Assembly: GCA_022821865.1 (NCBI GenBank)
Contig: JAJECW010000008.1
Coordinates: forward strand, 1 to 64,000
Origin: Pseudomonadales bacterium
GTDB lineage: Bacteria > Pseudomonadota > Gammaproteobacteria > Pseudomonadales > Pseudohongiellaceae
Direction of reading: 5' to 3'
Length of the DNA: 64,000 bases
The translations under genes were made by a program, and so were the position numbers. The notes below the pieces were generated by a model. That model did no database searches, was not told the DNA's origin, and saw nothing but the letters and a program-made list of their open reading frames with translations. Below, piece by piece: positions 53,047 to 62,127 of this stretch; position 1 is the stretch's first letter; each line of letters starts with the position of its first letter.

Positions 53047-56000
53047 CAACAACAAAGCAAGCCGGCAAGCAAATCGCTCCCGACCGCTTTCAGAAATTAT
53101 TGGCGGCGTTCAAGCTTGAGCCGCTTTTCAACGAGCTCGGTTGGGACCACGCCAACCGCAGTCCGAAAGATGTTCAGGCAAACGGGGAAGAGTTTGAGCT
53201 TCGCTCTATTGCGCAAAAACGCGGTGTTTTCGTCTTTCTATGCAGCCCCGACAAGGAGGGCCGGATTCCGGCACGACCGGTTCAACTCAAGATCGAGAAA
53301 GAAGCTGAGCGCATTGCCCACGAACATTTGTTGATCTTCGCCGATGCTGAGCAGACAACGCTCACCTGGCTCTGGTGTCATCGCGCGCCCGGCCAACCGG
53401 TGATCACCCGCACCCATACCTGGCACAAGGGAACAAGTGGCGAATCCTTGCGACAGAAGCTCGAAGCTATAGTCTGGTCGCTGGAAGATGAAGAGGCCAT
53501 CACCCTGACCGATGTGATCACCGGTCTGAAAAAAGCCTTCGACCGGGAGCGCATTTCCAAAAGCTTCTACTCGCGTTTCAAATCTGAGCACGAAGCGTTT
53601 GCCGATTTCATCGAAGGACTGGCAAATGCGACGAACAAAACCTGGTACGCCTCGCTGATGCTCAACCGCCTGATGTTTATTTACTTCATCCAGTGCAAAG
53701 GTTTTCTTGACGGCAACGTAAACTACCTTGCCGACCGGCTGCAAAGGGTCAGAGCAGAAGCAGGAGAGGGACAATTTCACTCCTTTTATCGGATCTTTTT
53801 GCGGCGCATGTTTCACGAAGGACTGGGAACGCCCAAAGATCAACGCTCCGCCGCGTTCAATGAACTGATAGGCGATATTCCATACCTCAACGGTGGCCTG
53901 TTCGACCCGCACGAACTGGAAGAGGCCAACCTCGGTATCGACATCCCCGATAAAGCCTTCGAGCGCCTTTTCGAGTTCTTTGGCGCCTACGACTGGCACC
54001 TGGACGACCGTCCGCTATCCAGCGGCAACGAGATCAATCCCGATGTACTCGGCTACATCTTTGAGAAGTACATTAACCAGAAACAGATGGGCGCCTACTA
54101 CACCAAGGAGGACATTACCGAATACATCAGCAAGAACACCGTCATCCCGCACCTGCTCGAACAAGCGCGTGAACGCTGCAAAGTAGCCTTTGAGGGCGAG
54201 GAATCGGTGTGGAACTTGCTCAAAACCAACCCTGACCGTTATCTCTACCTAGCCATGAAAACCGGCGTTGTTGACAACAACAGCGAGATCGTCCCCGAAT
54301 CAGCTTTGCCGGACTTCGTGCAAACCGGCATGCACGATGCCAAAGCACGCATGTTCGACAAACGCTACAACCTGGGCGAGGCGCAGTTCGATACCGCCAC
54401 CGGCGAGCGTGGCACACTGCCCACCGAGACTTGGCGCGAATATGTCGAACGCCGCAAGCGCTGTCTGGGGATCAGGAAAAAGCTGGTGGGCGGAGAGATC
54501 AGAAACGTTGATGATCTGATTACCCTGAACCTCGACATTCGCCAGTTCATGCAGGATGTCATCGATACCAGCAGCGGCCCGTCGTTGCTGCGCGCCATCT
54601 GGCAGGCCATCGTTGGCCGGGTGCCGGAGAAGTCGCACGAAAAATTCCACAACGGTATCACTATCCTCGATCCCACCTGTGGTTCCGGGGCTTTTCTGTT
54701 CGCTGCGCTCAACATACTGGAACCGCTGTACGAGGCATGTCTCGACCGGATGGAAGGGTTTGTGGAAGATGCCCGTAAACTCGGCAGGCGAGCCGATAAA
54801 GATTTCGTCAAAGCACTGGAGGAGGTTGGCCGTCATCCTTCGCGCAGCTATTACGTTTTCAAAAGCATCATCCTGCACAACCTCTACGGCGTGGACATCA
54901 TGGCCGAGGCAGTCGAGATTTGTAAGCTGCGCCTTTTCCTCAAACTGGTGTCGCAAGTGAACAGCGAGCGGGAGCTGGAGCCGCTGCCCGATATTGATTT
55001 CAACATCCGCACCGGTAATACCTTGGTCGGCTACGCTACCGAAGCACAGTTTGACGCTATCGGGTCAGGCAATATCGAGTATGGCGAGCAGCAGGACCAT
55101 AAGTCAGAGATCAAAGCAGACATCGCCGACTTGGCAGACCTTTTTGACCGGTTCCGTGAACAGCAGACAGTACGGGGTGGCATCGTCACATCAAGTGACA
55201 AGCGTGCGTTGCGAGAAAGGCTCGGTCGCCTGAGTTTGGAACTAGACCGGTATCTGGCGCGGGATTACGGCATTGAGCCGGAAAATGCCAGTGCCTTTGG
55301 GTTGTGGCGCGAGAGCCACCAACCGTTTCACTGGTTCGCCGAGTTCTATGGTGTGATGCGAGAAGGCGGGTTTGACGTGGTGATTGGGAATCCACCTTAT
55401 GTTGCAAAACGAAAAATCACAGGATATTCCGTTCAAGGCTTTGAGACTGCGGCATGCACAGATATTTATGCTTGGTGCCTAGAGCGGGTCATCCGGATCG
55501 GAAGCAGCAATGCAAGAACAGGCATGATCGTTCCACTAAGTCTGTCATTCAGTAAGGATTTCCAGTCTATTCGTCAGATGCTCTATCGAAATTATCGGTC
55601 ACAGTGGTTCTCCCATTTTGGGCGTATTCCTGCATCGCTATTTGCAGCGGACGTGAGAGTACGAAATACCATCCATATTGGACACATTGGCAGCGCAACC
55701 AAAATGCCGTTTACGTCGCGTCTGCATCGCTGGTTTGAGGTGGCACGACCAAGCCTTCTTGCATCTATGTCTTATGCGGCATTTAATCCTGAGCTTTGGA
55801 ACGGACGCATCCCCAAACTGAACACGCAGAGCCTCATCGAGGCATTTGAGAAAAATCTCGGCCCAAGTGCATCTACTGTTGAGTCCATGCTGTCCCGGCA
55901 TACAACAGAGTATGCGCTGAACTTCAAGAAAACAGCCTACAATTGGCTCTCATTCACCCATTCAGAAGCGCCATGTTTCGAGGCAAATGGTCAACCCACT

Positions 56001-56423
56001 TCACAGAGCAAATATGGCGCGATCCATTTTCAGAATGGCGAGGAACGCGATCTTGCCTTCCTGTTGCTGAATGGAAAAATCGAGTTCTGTTTTTGGATTG
56101 CGATTGGAGACGATTTTGACGTCACCAAAAATATGTTTGCAGGCCTACCTATCGCATTGCCAAAACTTAAAGCAGAAAATCGCAAGAATTTATTGAAAAT
56201 CTCCGCTGAACTAAGAGAGGCAGTAGAGAATGCTGTTCAGTACAAGTTGAACGCTGGAAAGCGAGTAGGGAATTACAACTTAGCGAGATGTCGGCATGTT
56301 TCTGACAAGTCGGACTTGTTACTGGCCCAAGCCTTCGGATTTGACGGCGCATGGGATGATATTCAACTACTCTATGCGCAAACCGTGAAAACAGATTTTG
56401 AAACAGGAAGTTCAGAGGCATGA
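53043..56423 (+). CDS. Eco57I-type adenine-specific DNA methyltransferase
   Basis: A 1126-aa protein. Motif I is ITILDPTCGSGAFLFAAL (DPTCGSG at residues 543-549) and motif IV is VVIGNPPYVAK (NPPY at 783-786), which define a gamma-class N6-adenine methyltransferase of the Eco57I/type IIG group. The N-terminal 500 residues include ERRYxxxYTKEDITEY-type helices (seen as MGAYYTKEDITEYIS). The C-terminal 300 residues are probably for target recognition. No classic nuclease motif was seen, consistent with cutting being supplied by the PLD-SNF2 partner. ATGA overlaps join it to both neighbours. Confidence 0.82.
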   Translation: MTTTKQAGKQIAPDRFQKLLAAFKLEPLFNELGWDHANRSPKDVQANGEEFELRSIAQKRGVFVFLCSPDKEGRIPARPVQLKIEKEAERIAHEHLLIFADAEQTTLTWLWCHRAPGQPVITRTHTWHKGTSGESLRQKLEAIVWSLEDEEAITLTDVITGLKKAFDRERISKSFYSRFKSEHEAFADFIEGLANATNKTWYASLMLNRLMFIYFIQCKGFLDGNVNYLADRLQRVRAEAGEGQFHSFYRIFLRRMFHEGLGTPKDQRSAAFNELIGDIPYLNGGLFDPHELEEANLGIDIPDKAFERLFEFFGAYDWHLDDRPLSSGNEINPDVLGYIFEKYINQKQMGAYYTKEDITEYISKNTVIPHLLEQARERCKVAFEGEESVWNLLKTNPDRYLYLAMKTGVVDNNSEIVPESALPDFVQTGMHDAKARMFDKRYNLGEAQFDTATGERGTLPTETWREYVERRKRCLGIRKKLVGGEIRNVDDLITLNLDIRQFMQDVIDTSSGPSLLRAIWQAIVGRVPEKSHEKFHNGITILDPTCGSGAFLFAALNILEPLYEACLDRMEGFVEDARKLGRRADKDFVKALEEVGRHPSRSYYVFKSIILHNLYGVDIMAEAVEICKLRLFLKLVSQVNSERELEPLPDIDFNIRTGNTLVGYATEAQFDAIGSGNIEYGEQQDHKSEIKADIADLADLFDRFREQQTVRGGIVTSSDKRALRERLGRLSLELDRYLARDYGIEPENASAFGLWRESHQPFHWFAEFYGVMREGGFDVVIGNPPYVAKRKITGYSVQGFETAACTDIYAWCLERVIRIGSSNARTGMIVPLSLSFSKDFQSIRQMLYRNYRSQWFSHFGRIPASLFAADVRVRNTIHIGHIGSATKMPFTSRLHRWFEVARPSLLASMSYAAFNPELWNGRIPKLNTQSLIEAFEKNLGPSASTVESMLSRHTTEYALNFKKTAYNWLSFTHSEAPCFEANGQPTSQSKYGAIHFQNGEERDLAFLLLNGKIEFCFWIAIGDDFDVTKNMFAGLPIALPKLKAENRKNLLKISAELREAVENAVQYKLNAGKRVGNYNLARCRHVSDKSDLLLAQAFGFDGAWDDIQLLYAQTVKTDFETGSSEA

Positions 56424-56959
56424 AGGCATCCCCGCTCTTATTGCCTGCCTCCCTGCACCAACGAGCCGACGGTAAAACTCAAGGGCAATGGTCGGGTGTC
56501 GGGAACCCCGCATTGCTGGACGAACCGCTGCTCGGTCTGCTCGTGTCCCGCCAATGCCCCGGCAGCGTATTATTGAAAACTCTCGATCGCGTTCCGAAAT
56601 GGGTTAAAGAGAACAGAATCATCCTGAGCGGTTTCCATTCTCCGCTTGAGCAGCAAGTGCTGCGCTCTGTTCTGCGCCGTAAAGGTCGCGTGATAAAGCT
56701 CTTGGCGCGTGGCCTTACTGAATACCGTGCGCTTTCTGACGAGCGCGAAGCCCTGAAAGAAGGACGTCTGCTAGTCCTGACAGCCTGTTCACCGGAAGTC
56801 CGCCGCACTACCCGAGCCACCGCGCTAGAGCGCAATCGCCTCGTTCTTGCGCTGGCGTCTGAGGTCTTGGCCCCCCATATAGCCGAAGGTAGCCCCCTAG
56901 CCATGCTGTTGGCAGAGCGTGATACCAAGAAAAACCCGGCCAAGAGTAATGTCGGCTAA
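56420..56959 (+). CDS. DprA/Smf-like Rossmann protein, third gene of the cassette
   Basis: A 179-aa protein resembling a single DprA/Smf Rossmann domain. GNPALLDEPLLGLLVSRQCP supplies the opening strand; RIILSGFHSPLEQQVLRSVL a Gly-turn; and TTRATALERNRLVLALASEV the helix after the second Gly region. DprA proteins load RecA on ssDNA, while isolated DprA-like domains also occur in defence loci, where they may sense or bind DNA or nucleotides. Its ATG lies within the methyltransferase stop, so it is an obligate member of the operon. Its job here is unknown. Confidence 0.65.
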   Translation: MKASPLLLPASLHQRADGKTQGQWSGVGNPALLDEPLLGLLVSRQCPGSVLLKTLDRVPKWVKENRIILSGFHSPLEQQVLRSVLRRKGRVIKLLARGLTEYRALSDEREALKEGRLLVLTACSPEVRRTTRATALERNRLVLALASEVLAPHIAEGSPLAMLLAERDTKKNPAKSNVG

Positions 56960-57062
56960 CCGGACTCGGCGACTTAACAGTGCGGCTTAAATTCGGCTGG
57001 GCACAAACTCCGGCTTTGTCATACACTTCGTATTACACAAGCTTGCGAAGCGGAAATTTTCG

Positions 57063-57323
57063 GTGGGCATGCGAATGGTACGGCTTAACGACGATGCCGA
57101 AGCGAAACTGGCAGCACTGCGAAAACAGACCGGGTTGTCTGATTCCAACGTGCTAAAACGCGGACCGGATGCACTCGCCAAAGAAACGCGAGGACAGTCC
57201 GTGGAAATGCCCTATGAAGTTTTTCGTCGGGTACAACTGGCGTCCAATGAAAATGCCGCGGGTTCTGCCGCTGAGGTCAAGGCTCGCATCGCGAATGCTA
57301 TCAAAAACAAGTATGGTCGATGA
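57063..57323 (+). CDS. ribbon-helix-helix antitoxin-like protein
   Basis: An 86-aa protein with the CopG/Arc-like start MRMVRLNDDAEAKLAALRKQ followed by TGLSDSNVLKRGPDALAKET, then a linker and a basic end NAIKNKYGR. This is the form of VapB-like antitoxins that precede PIN-domain toxins. The start is GTG 57063 or ATG 57069. Downstream the overlapping frame begins MILTEVG, like a PIN toxin start, but changes at once into a transposase scrap, so the toxin appears lost. A degraded relative lies at 61656. Confidence 0.6.
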   Translation: MGMRMVRLNDDAEAKLAALRKQTGLSDSNVLKRGPDALAKETRGQSVEMPYEVFRRVQLASNENAAGSAAEVKARIANAIKNKYGR

Positions 57324-57496
57324 TTCTGACGGAAGTGGGTCGGAAGCAATACGCTCGGCGCAAGTGGCCTCTCGATGTGCTGATTGGATTAATCGAGGAG
57401 GCGCTCGGCTTCAGCCACGTTAGCGGCATGCGCCTGGACAAGGTCTGGGGCGAGTGGAACCTCGTCAGTCTAGCGTTGAATGTCAAACGGATGTAA
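57320..57496 (+). pseudogene. transposase C-terminal fragment (IS1182/IS5-like)
   Basis: The 58-residue frame contains LIEEALGFSHVSGMRLDKVW, then GEWNLVSLALNVKRM, the typical ending of IS1182/IS5-type DDE transposases. The rest of the transposase and any terminal inverted repeats are missing. The first few codons, overlapping the antitoxin stop, may be the start of an older toxin gene. Confidence 0.6.
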
Positions 57497-57726
57497 TGTC
57501 TCCTCCGGTCGAAGTGTTGGGCGGAATTGACTGGCCGTGACTGCGTTTGGGAATCACTATGGGACCGCTCCGGGCGTACGGCGGACGTTCCCGACCCTTC
57601 TCCCGCGCGTTCGACCGGCTTTGTTGGTTGCAATGCCCGCAGGTGGCTGTACTGCGATGTCCGTGGCTGCGCGAAATGTTCTAAAGCGCGAGCTCGTAGC
57701 ACAGTATCGGGAAGCCGAGTTCGTCG

Positions 57727-60342
57727 TCATGTCCGAACGCGGGTGATCTCCCGCAGTCGCTCGCGAATGCGCGCATAGACCGGTACGGCAACATCTTGGC
57801 CAACTTCAAGTGTTGCGACTACGGCGTAGGTGATCGGATCGTCCAATTCACCAGCGGCTGGTGAGCATGTGACATCGAGGACGAGATTCCCGCCATCAAC
57901 GAAGTCCACTGCGTCTTCGCCTTCCCAGCGTTGGTGATAGACCGTTCCTTTGCCAAGCGCGTTGTGCGACGGCTGTTGTTTTGCGTTGCTGGCACCGATA
58001 GAGAACTTCCTATCACCGCCGGGACTGGCCTTGAACTTCGCAAGGCGGTACATGCGATGCGAATGCGTGATAGGCGTGAGCCATGCGATTGTGACCGACA
58101 GTGATCGGAATCCAGCCATTCCCTCCAGTTCGGCTGGAAGCGGAACCGCGAACCGATCCGTTTCCTTAGAGTTGATCGTGTTCCACCCGATTAGGGTGGC
58201 GCGGTTCTCGGTGCAGTCGACTACGCGCTCGATTTCTGGGCAGCCGAAGCCGAGAAAGCGGCTGATTTCGTCCCGCTCATGTTCCCAGTGCAGTTTTCCG
58301 TTCTCAGTTACGATGCTCTTGAGCGCGTTGGTAGCATCCCTGTCCCAACGGGCGCTGTGAACGATCAACGCCTTGAGGATTACGGCGCAGTATGCCGGGT
58401 CGAATTTCGGATGCGCCGGATCGTCTGGGACATCTTCCAGCGCCTCGAGGATGCGCAAGGCGTTGTGTGTCGCCAGCGCCGTGGCGACGCTGGTGCCACT
58501 CATATTGAACTTGCGATTCGTCTGGCCGGCAGGTTCAGGACTGGCTACGCCAATGCCGAAAAAACTCGCCGGCTGCGATATCGGGTTGACCTCGATCGGC
58601 GCATGGGTTGAACTCGCACGAATCTGTTCCGCGCCGCCAGGAAATAGGACCTCCGGTTTGATTGTGCGTTTGAAGCCCAGCCCCAGCGCCGAACTCATAT
58701 TCGGCAGCACCGGACTTGTATAGGGATCGACCGCCAACACACCTTGTCCGTTCGGCGCGAGGTTGTCGTTATGGGCGGCGCCGACCGTCAGTGCATTTAC
58801 GGCTTCCGAAGGCGCGAGCAGTCGCCGATTCGCACGCTGACGCAGTATCGCACGCAGTAACGTCGCCTGACGTTCATCGGCTTCCGCATTCTCGAAATCC
58901 GCCCATTGATCTACGTTCTCCAGCGGCATACGCTCCGTAATGTTCCCGGCGCTGACGAGTATCAGAACGTTATGCCGCCAGGAAAGGTGGTCGATCAGGC
59001 GCGCCCACGGACTCATCACGCCAGCAAAGCGCCGTTTCGCGTCGCCAAGAGAGAGGTTGACGATGCGCACCGTCGGCGCTGTCGGTTCTTCTCCGCCTTC
59101 GCCGTCGAACATTCGTATAAAGACACGCCAGATTAAATCAATGACGAGACGGTCCGGCGGCATGACTTCGCTGGTACCATCAAACCCATCCGACTGCGGG
59201 TACATGACCGGCCGCACATACAGACGACGCCTGATCGGCGGTTCGGGGTTTGGCGTGTTCAGGTCGCCGTGCAGGATCAGCGATGCCATTGCAGTACCGT
59301 GTCTTTGCTCCCCTGCGGTGCCATACTTGCTCGTGAATTCATCGGGATCGTCTATGATCAGCCGGTTTGAGAGCCGGTCGTGCTGTGCCATCGGCACACC
59401 GTCGAGCAAGGCTGCTATCGGTACGCCTACTTCCGCACCGTCTTCGCCTCCCCCTGCCTCAGCGGAGTCTTCAAGATCGCCCTCGACCGGTCCAGACACC
59501 ATAGATTGCGGCCTCAACATCATCACGTCGTCAAAGGTCACGAGGCCGACATCGGTATGGTCGAGCACATCTCGAATAACTTCGGGCGACACTTCGACCA
59601 GAGCGGCATGGTAACGAATGTCTTCTATCAGTGCGCGGTCAAGCATATGTCCACCCAGATCACGCAGCTTTTCCATGAACGTGGATTCTGCAGTGCCGCG
59701 GCGTGCCGCGTTGTCTCGATACCAGAACTCAGCCTCAATCCGAATCGGCCTGTCAGGCGCGAATTCCAGCCGTTCCCGCCAGTCCGTAACTGCTTCCGCA
59801 GTCAAGCGGTCTTGAGGTCCCCATGGCCTTACATCCGCCAGATGACCGAACACGTCGCGCCACGCGGTGCGGCCGCGGCCAAGTTCTTCGCCGCGTTGGA
59901 ACCGTTGCCAAAGGCTCACCAACTCCCTGAGCGCAGTCCGATCCGGAATCGTAAAGTAGAATCTGCGAGGAACCCGTTTTTCGTCTTTGGGATCGCCCTC
60001 ACTGTCCGGCACATAAAAGTATTCGTCAGGCGCTGCATCGTCTTCGTCTTCGCCAAGGAATTCCAGGCCCGGCACACCGCGGGCCGCGCGATAGAAGTCG
60101 GCAATTTCACTGGCGACCTCGAAAACGAGCGCACGTTCGGGAACGATTGCGGAGGGGTCGTCGCGAAGCTCACTGAGCGCGTCCGGGCTGCCGAGCGCCT
60201 GTTCCATCCGTTCGAATTTCGGGCCAAGCCTTCCGGCCTGGCGACCCGGATCAGCTGGGGGAATGTTCTCAATAGGCGGCCGTCCCGCCGGGGGTGCTCT
60301 TCGAACCGGGTACGGCATCGCCAGAAGGGGACGTTCAGACAT
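57727..60342 (-). CDS. ietS: subtilase (S8 peptidase), IetS-like
   Basis: An 871-aa protein starting at the ATG at 60342, which overlaps the ATPase stop by 8 nt (ATGTCTGA). The S8 triad is clear: Asp314 in VPIAALLDGVP, His348 in HGTAMASLI, and Ser618 in NMSGTSVATALA; the oxyanion Asn is in LVSAGN. The 300-residue N-terminal region has no assigned fold, and the C-terminus is beta-rich. No signal peptide is present, so it is a cytosolic protease. An AAA ATPase followed by a cytosolic subtilase is the IetAS arrangement, reported as antiphage and first as a plasmid stability/incompatibility pair. Confidence 0.78.
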   Translation of the reverse strand: MSERPLLAMPYPVRRAPPAGRPPIENIPPADPGRQAGRLGPKFERMEQALGSPDALSELRDDPSAIVPERALVFEVASEIADFYRAARGVPGLEFLGEDEDDAAPDEYFYVPDSEGDPKDEKRVPRRFYFTIPDRTALRELVSLWQRFQRGEELGRGRTAWRDVFGHLADVRPWGPQDRLTAEAVTDWRERLEFAPDRPIRIEAEFWYRDNAARRGTAESTFMEKLRDLGGHMLDRALIEDIRYHAALVEVSPEVIRDVLDHTDVGLVTFDDVMMLRPQSMVSGPVEGDLEDSAEAGGGEDGAEVGVPIAALLDGVPMAQHDRLSNRLIIDDPDEFTSKYGTAGEQRHGTAMASLILHGDLNTPNPEPPIRRRLYVRPVMYPQSDGFDGTSEVMPPDRLVIDLIWRVFIRMFDGEGGEEPTAPTVRIVNLSLGDAKRRFAGVMSPWARLIDHLSWRHNVLILVSAGNITERMPLENVDQWADFENAEADERQATLLRAILRQRANRRLLAPSEAVNALTVGAAHNDNLAPNGQGVLAVDPYTSPVLPNMSSALGLGFKRTIKPEVLFPGGAEQIRASSTHAPIEVNPISQPASFFGIGVASPEPAGQTNRKFNMSGTSVATALATHNALRILEALEDVPDDPAHPKFDPAYCAVILKALIVHSARWDRDATNALKSIVTENGKLHWEHERDEISRFLGFGCPEIERVVDCTENRATLIGWNTINSKETDRFAVPLPAELEGMAGFRSLSVTIAWLTPITHSHRMYRLAKFKASPGGDRKFSIGASNAKQQPSHNALGKGTVYHQRWEGEDAVDFVDGGNLVLDVTCSPAAGELDDPITYAVVATLEVGQDVAVPVYARIRERLREITRVRT

Positions 60343-61342
60343 CGGACAATACTTGCTCCGCGTCGTTCGAATGAATTGGCTGGACACGCTCCTGCCAGAG
60401 CTTCAGTTGTTCCTCGATCGTTTTCTTCAGGAGTCGTTCCTTCATTGTCATCACATCGCGACGGCGCACGTCGAGTGTGAATTCCTCCGCCTCGGCATAG
60501 CTGATTGCGCCGAGATGTTTGGTAATAGAGGCCGCAGTAACGTCGGGACGCTGGTCGAATGTTGCCAGAAACCTGTCGAAATACTCCGTTAGTTCCTTCT
60601 CACTCGGCGCAGGCAACCCTAGACGCAGCTGGAACCGGCGCCAAACCGCACGGTCTAGAAGTTCGGAATGGTTGGTGGCGGCGATGACAACCGCGTAGCT
60701 CGGGAGTTCATCAACGTGCATCAACAACGATGTGACGACGCGTTTGATTTCTCCGGTTTCGTGGATATCGCCCCGTTCTTTGCCGACGGCGTCGAATTCG
60801 TCGAAAAACAGTACACACGGCGTTGTCCGCACATAATCAAATACTCGTTTGAGACGGCTGGCTGTTTCGCCGAGATAGCTGCCGATCATGGCTTCGTAGC
60901 GGACCACGAAAAACGGCACCGTTAGTGATTCGGCGATTGCTTCGGCCAGTGAGGTCTTGCCGTTGCCCGGTGGCCCGACAAGTAGAATGCGATGCCGCGG
61001 GTTGAGACCGTGTGCGCGTAACAGGCTGGACCGCTGCTGTTCCTCAATCAGTTGGTCTATAGCCATACGGCATGATTCGGAAAGAACCATGTCACCAAGT
61101 TCTCGCCTTGGCGTGATCTCGGCAATAAACTCGCGTCCCTTGTGGGTGCCCTCCGAAACCGCAGGATGCTTGTTTATGCCGTTTCCATTGGATTGCATCG
61201 CTCGGATAAGTCTATCCGCCAAAACCGTGTGCTGCTTGTTCTTCTCTTCAGCGACTATAGTCTCAACAGCCAAACGCACCGCATTCTTGTCACCGGCTAC
61301 GCTAGCCCGAACAAGACTTATCAGAAGATCACCGCGCGCCAT
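60335..61342 (-). CDS. ietA: AAA+ ATPase, IetA-like
   Basis: A 335-aa protein. The ATG at 61342 has GGAGG 8 nt upstream. The Walker A is LLVGPPGNGKTSLAEA (123-130 core), Walker B is VLFFDEFDAVG (178-184), sensor 1 is VIAATNHSELLD, and the arginine-finger region is RAVWRRFQLRLGLPAP. It belongs to the FtsH/spastin-like classic AAA group. In IetAS-like pairs the ATPase is thought to control or unfold substrates for the subtilase partner; the mechanism is inferred. Confidence 0.78.
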   Translation of the reverse strand: MARGDLLISLVRASVAGDKNAVRLAVETIVAEEKNKQHTVLADRLIRAMQSNGNGINKHPAVSEGTHKGREFIAEITPRRELGDMVLSESCRMAIDQLIEEQQRSSLLRAHGLNPRHRILLVGPPGNGKTSLAEAIAESLTVPFFVVRYEAMIGSYLGETASRLKRVFDYVRTTPCVLFFDEFDAVGKERGDIHETGEIKRVVTSLLMHVDELPSYAVVIAATNHSELLDRAVWRRFQLRLGLPAPSEKELTEYFDRFLATFDQRPDVTAASITKHLGAISYAEAEEFTLDVRRRDVMTMKERLLKKTIEEQLKLWQERVQPIHSNDAEQVLSDV

Positions 61343-61516
61343 TTGATACGCCTCCGCAGTTGGTCCGATTGAGCTTTTCCACAAGCGCCTCTATGATCCA
61401 GTGGTTGCGCAGGACCGACAACTCCCCCTGATCAAGAGATGTGTAGATCTGCGAATGTATTCCGGGATTCTAACCGTTACCGAAAAACGCTTCTTGCCGT
61501 TGGTGGTTGCTTTCAT
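61329..61516 (-). pseudogene. small gene upstream of ietA with a frameshift
   Basis: From the ATG at 61516 the frame reads MKATTNGKKRFSVTVRIPEY, then loses sense and stops. A shift near 61455 restores SQIYTSLDQGELSVLRNHWI and IEALVEKLNR, ending 14 nt inside ietA. The opening (KRFSVTVRIPE) is ribbon-helix-helix-like. It was probably a small DNA-binding regulator of the ATPase-protease pair. Decay or a base-call error are both possible. Confidence 0.5.
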
Positions 61517-61655
61517 GGATCTCGCTTACATTGACGTCACCCCGTAATCATATAGTCGTCATTGCTCGCGGTCGATTTGTTTCTGCAGCGCGTCAGTCCG
61601 GGACCGTACTGGTCTGCCAGCACCTCCGGCTTTCTGTGCAATTAAGCCTTTCCCC

Positions 61656-61763
61656 ATGGGAATGCGAACGTTACGGCTGGACGGCGACGCTGAGGCTATG
61701 CAGGTCAGACAACGCGCATTGCAGGTGCATTGTCGGATGTACGGTGCTTTGCCCAGGCTGCGG
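61656..61763 (+). pseudogene. degraded ribbon-helix-helix antitoxin start
   Basis: From the ATG the peptide MGMRTLRLDGDAEAM closely matches the start of the antitoxin at 57063 (MGMRMVRLNDDAEAK), but similarity ends after about 15 residues. It sits on the other side of the IetAS-like pair. The rest of the 61517-61763 gap shows nothing I can support. Confidence 0.4.
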
Positions 61764-61970
61764 CTAATTCAGTTCCCCCTCCCATAACCGTCGACAAAAA
61801 TCCGCAATGGGCAGTATCTCGATCCCGTCCTGCGTTTCCCGGGGGCGTGGTTCATTGCAGACCAGCAGCCGTTTCTGCAGCTTGAGTTCTTCCGCAATGG
61901 CGCGCAAGGATTTCAAATCGGCAGGCGATACGCGTCTTGTTGCCTTCACCTCGATTGCAATTCGGTCGTC
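61764..61970 (-). pseudogene. C-terminal remnant of an AAA/DUF4143 ATPase
   Basis: The minus-strand peptide AIEVKATRRVSPADLKSLRA, then LLVCNEPRPRETQDGIEILP and ADFCRRLWEGEL, is the typical ending of DUF4143-type AAA ATPases. Only about 68 residues remain. The upstream part of the open frame is unrelated, so the gene is truncated. Confidence 0.6.
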
Positions 61971-62127
61971 GAGATGGCGTGGACTCTGCCACAGAATTTC
62001 ACGAAAAATCCGTGACAGAGTCCACGTACGAGTGCAAGATGAGGTCGGCCGTGTAGTGACTCGCACTTGAACGCCCGCCCGCCACTTGGCAACATCAATT
62101 GTCTATTTGAAACCCGGTGGCAGGCAG

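Noticed and set aside
56420..56959. full-length DprA competence protein
   Set aside because: At 179 aa it has only part of the Rossmann domain and lacks the usual SAM and winged-helix regions, so it is called DprA-like rather than dprA.
57527..57778. possible small gene between the transposase scrap and ietS
   Set aside because: The frame has no motif, overlaps the ietS end antisense and lacks a ribosome-binding site.
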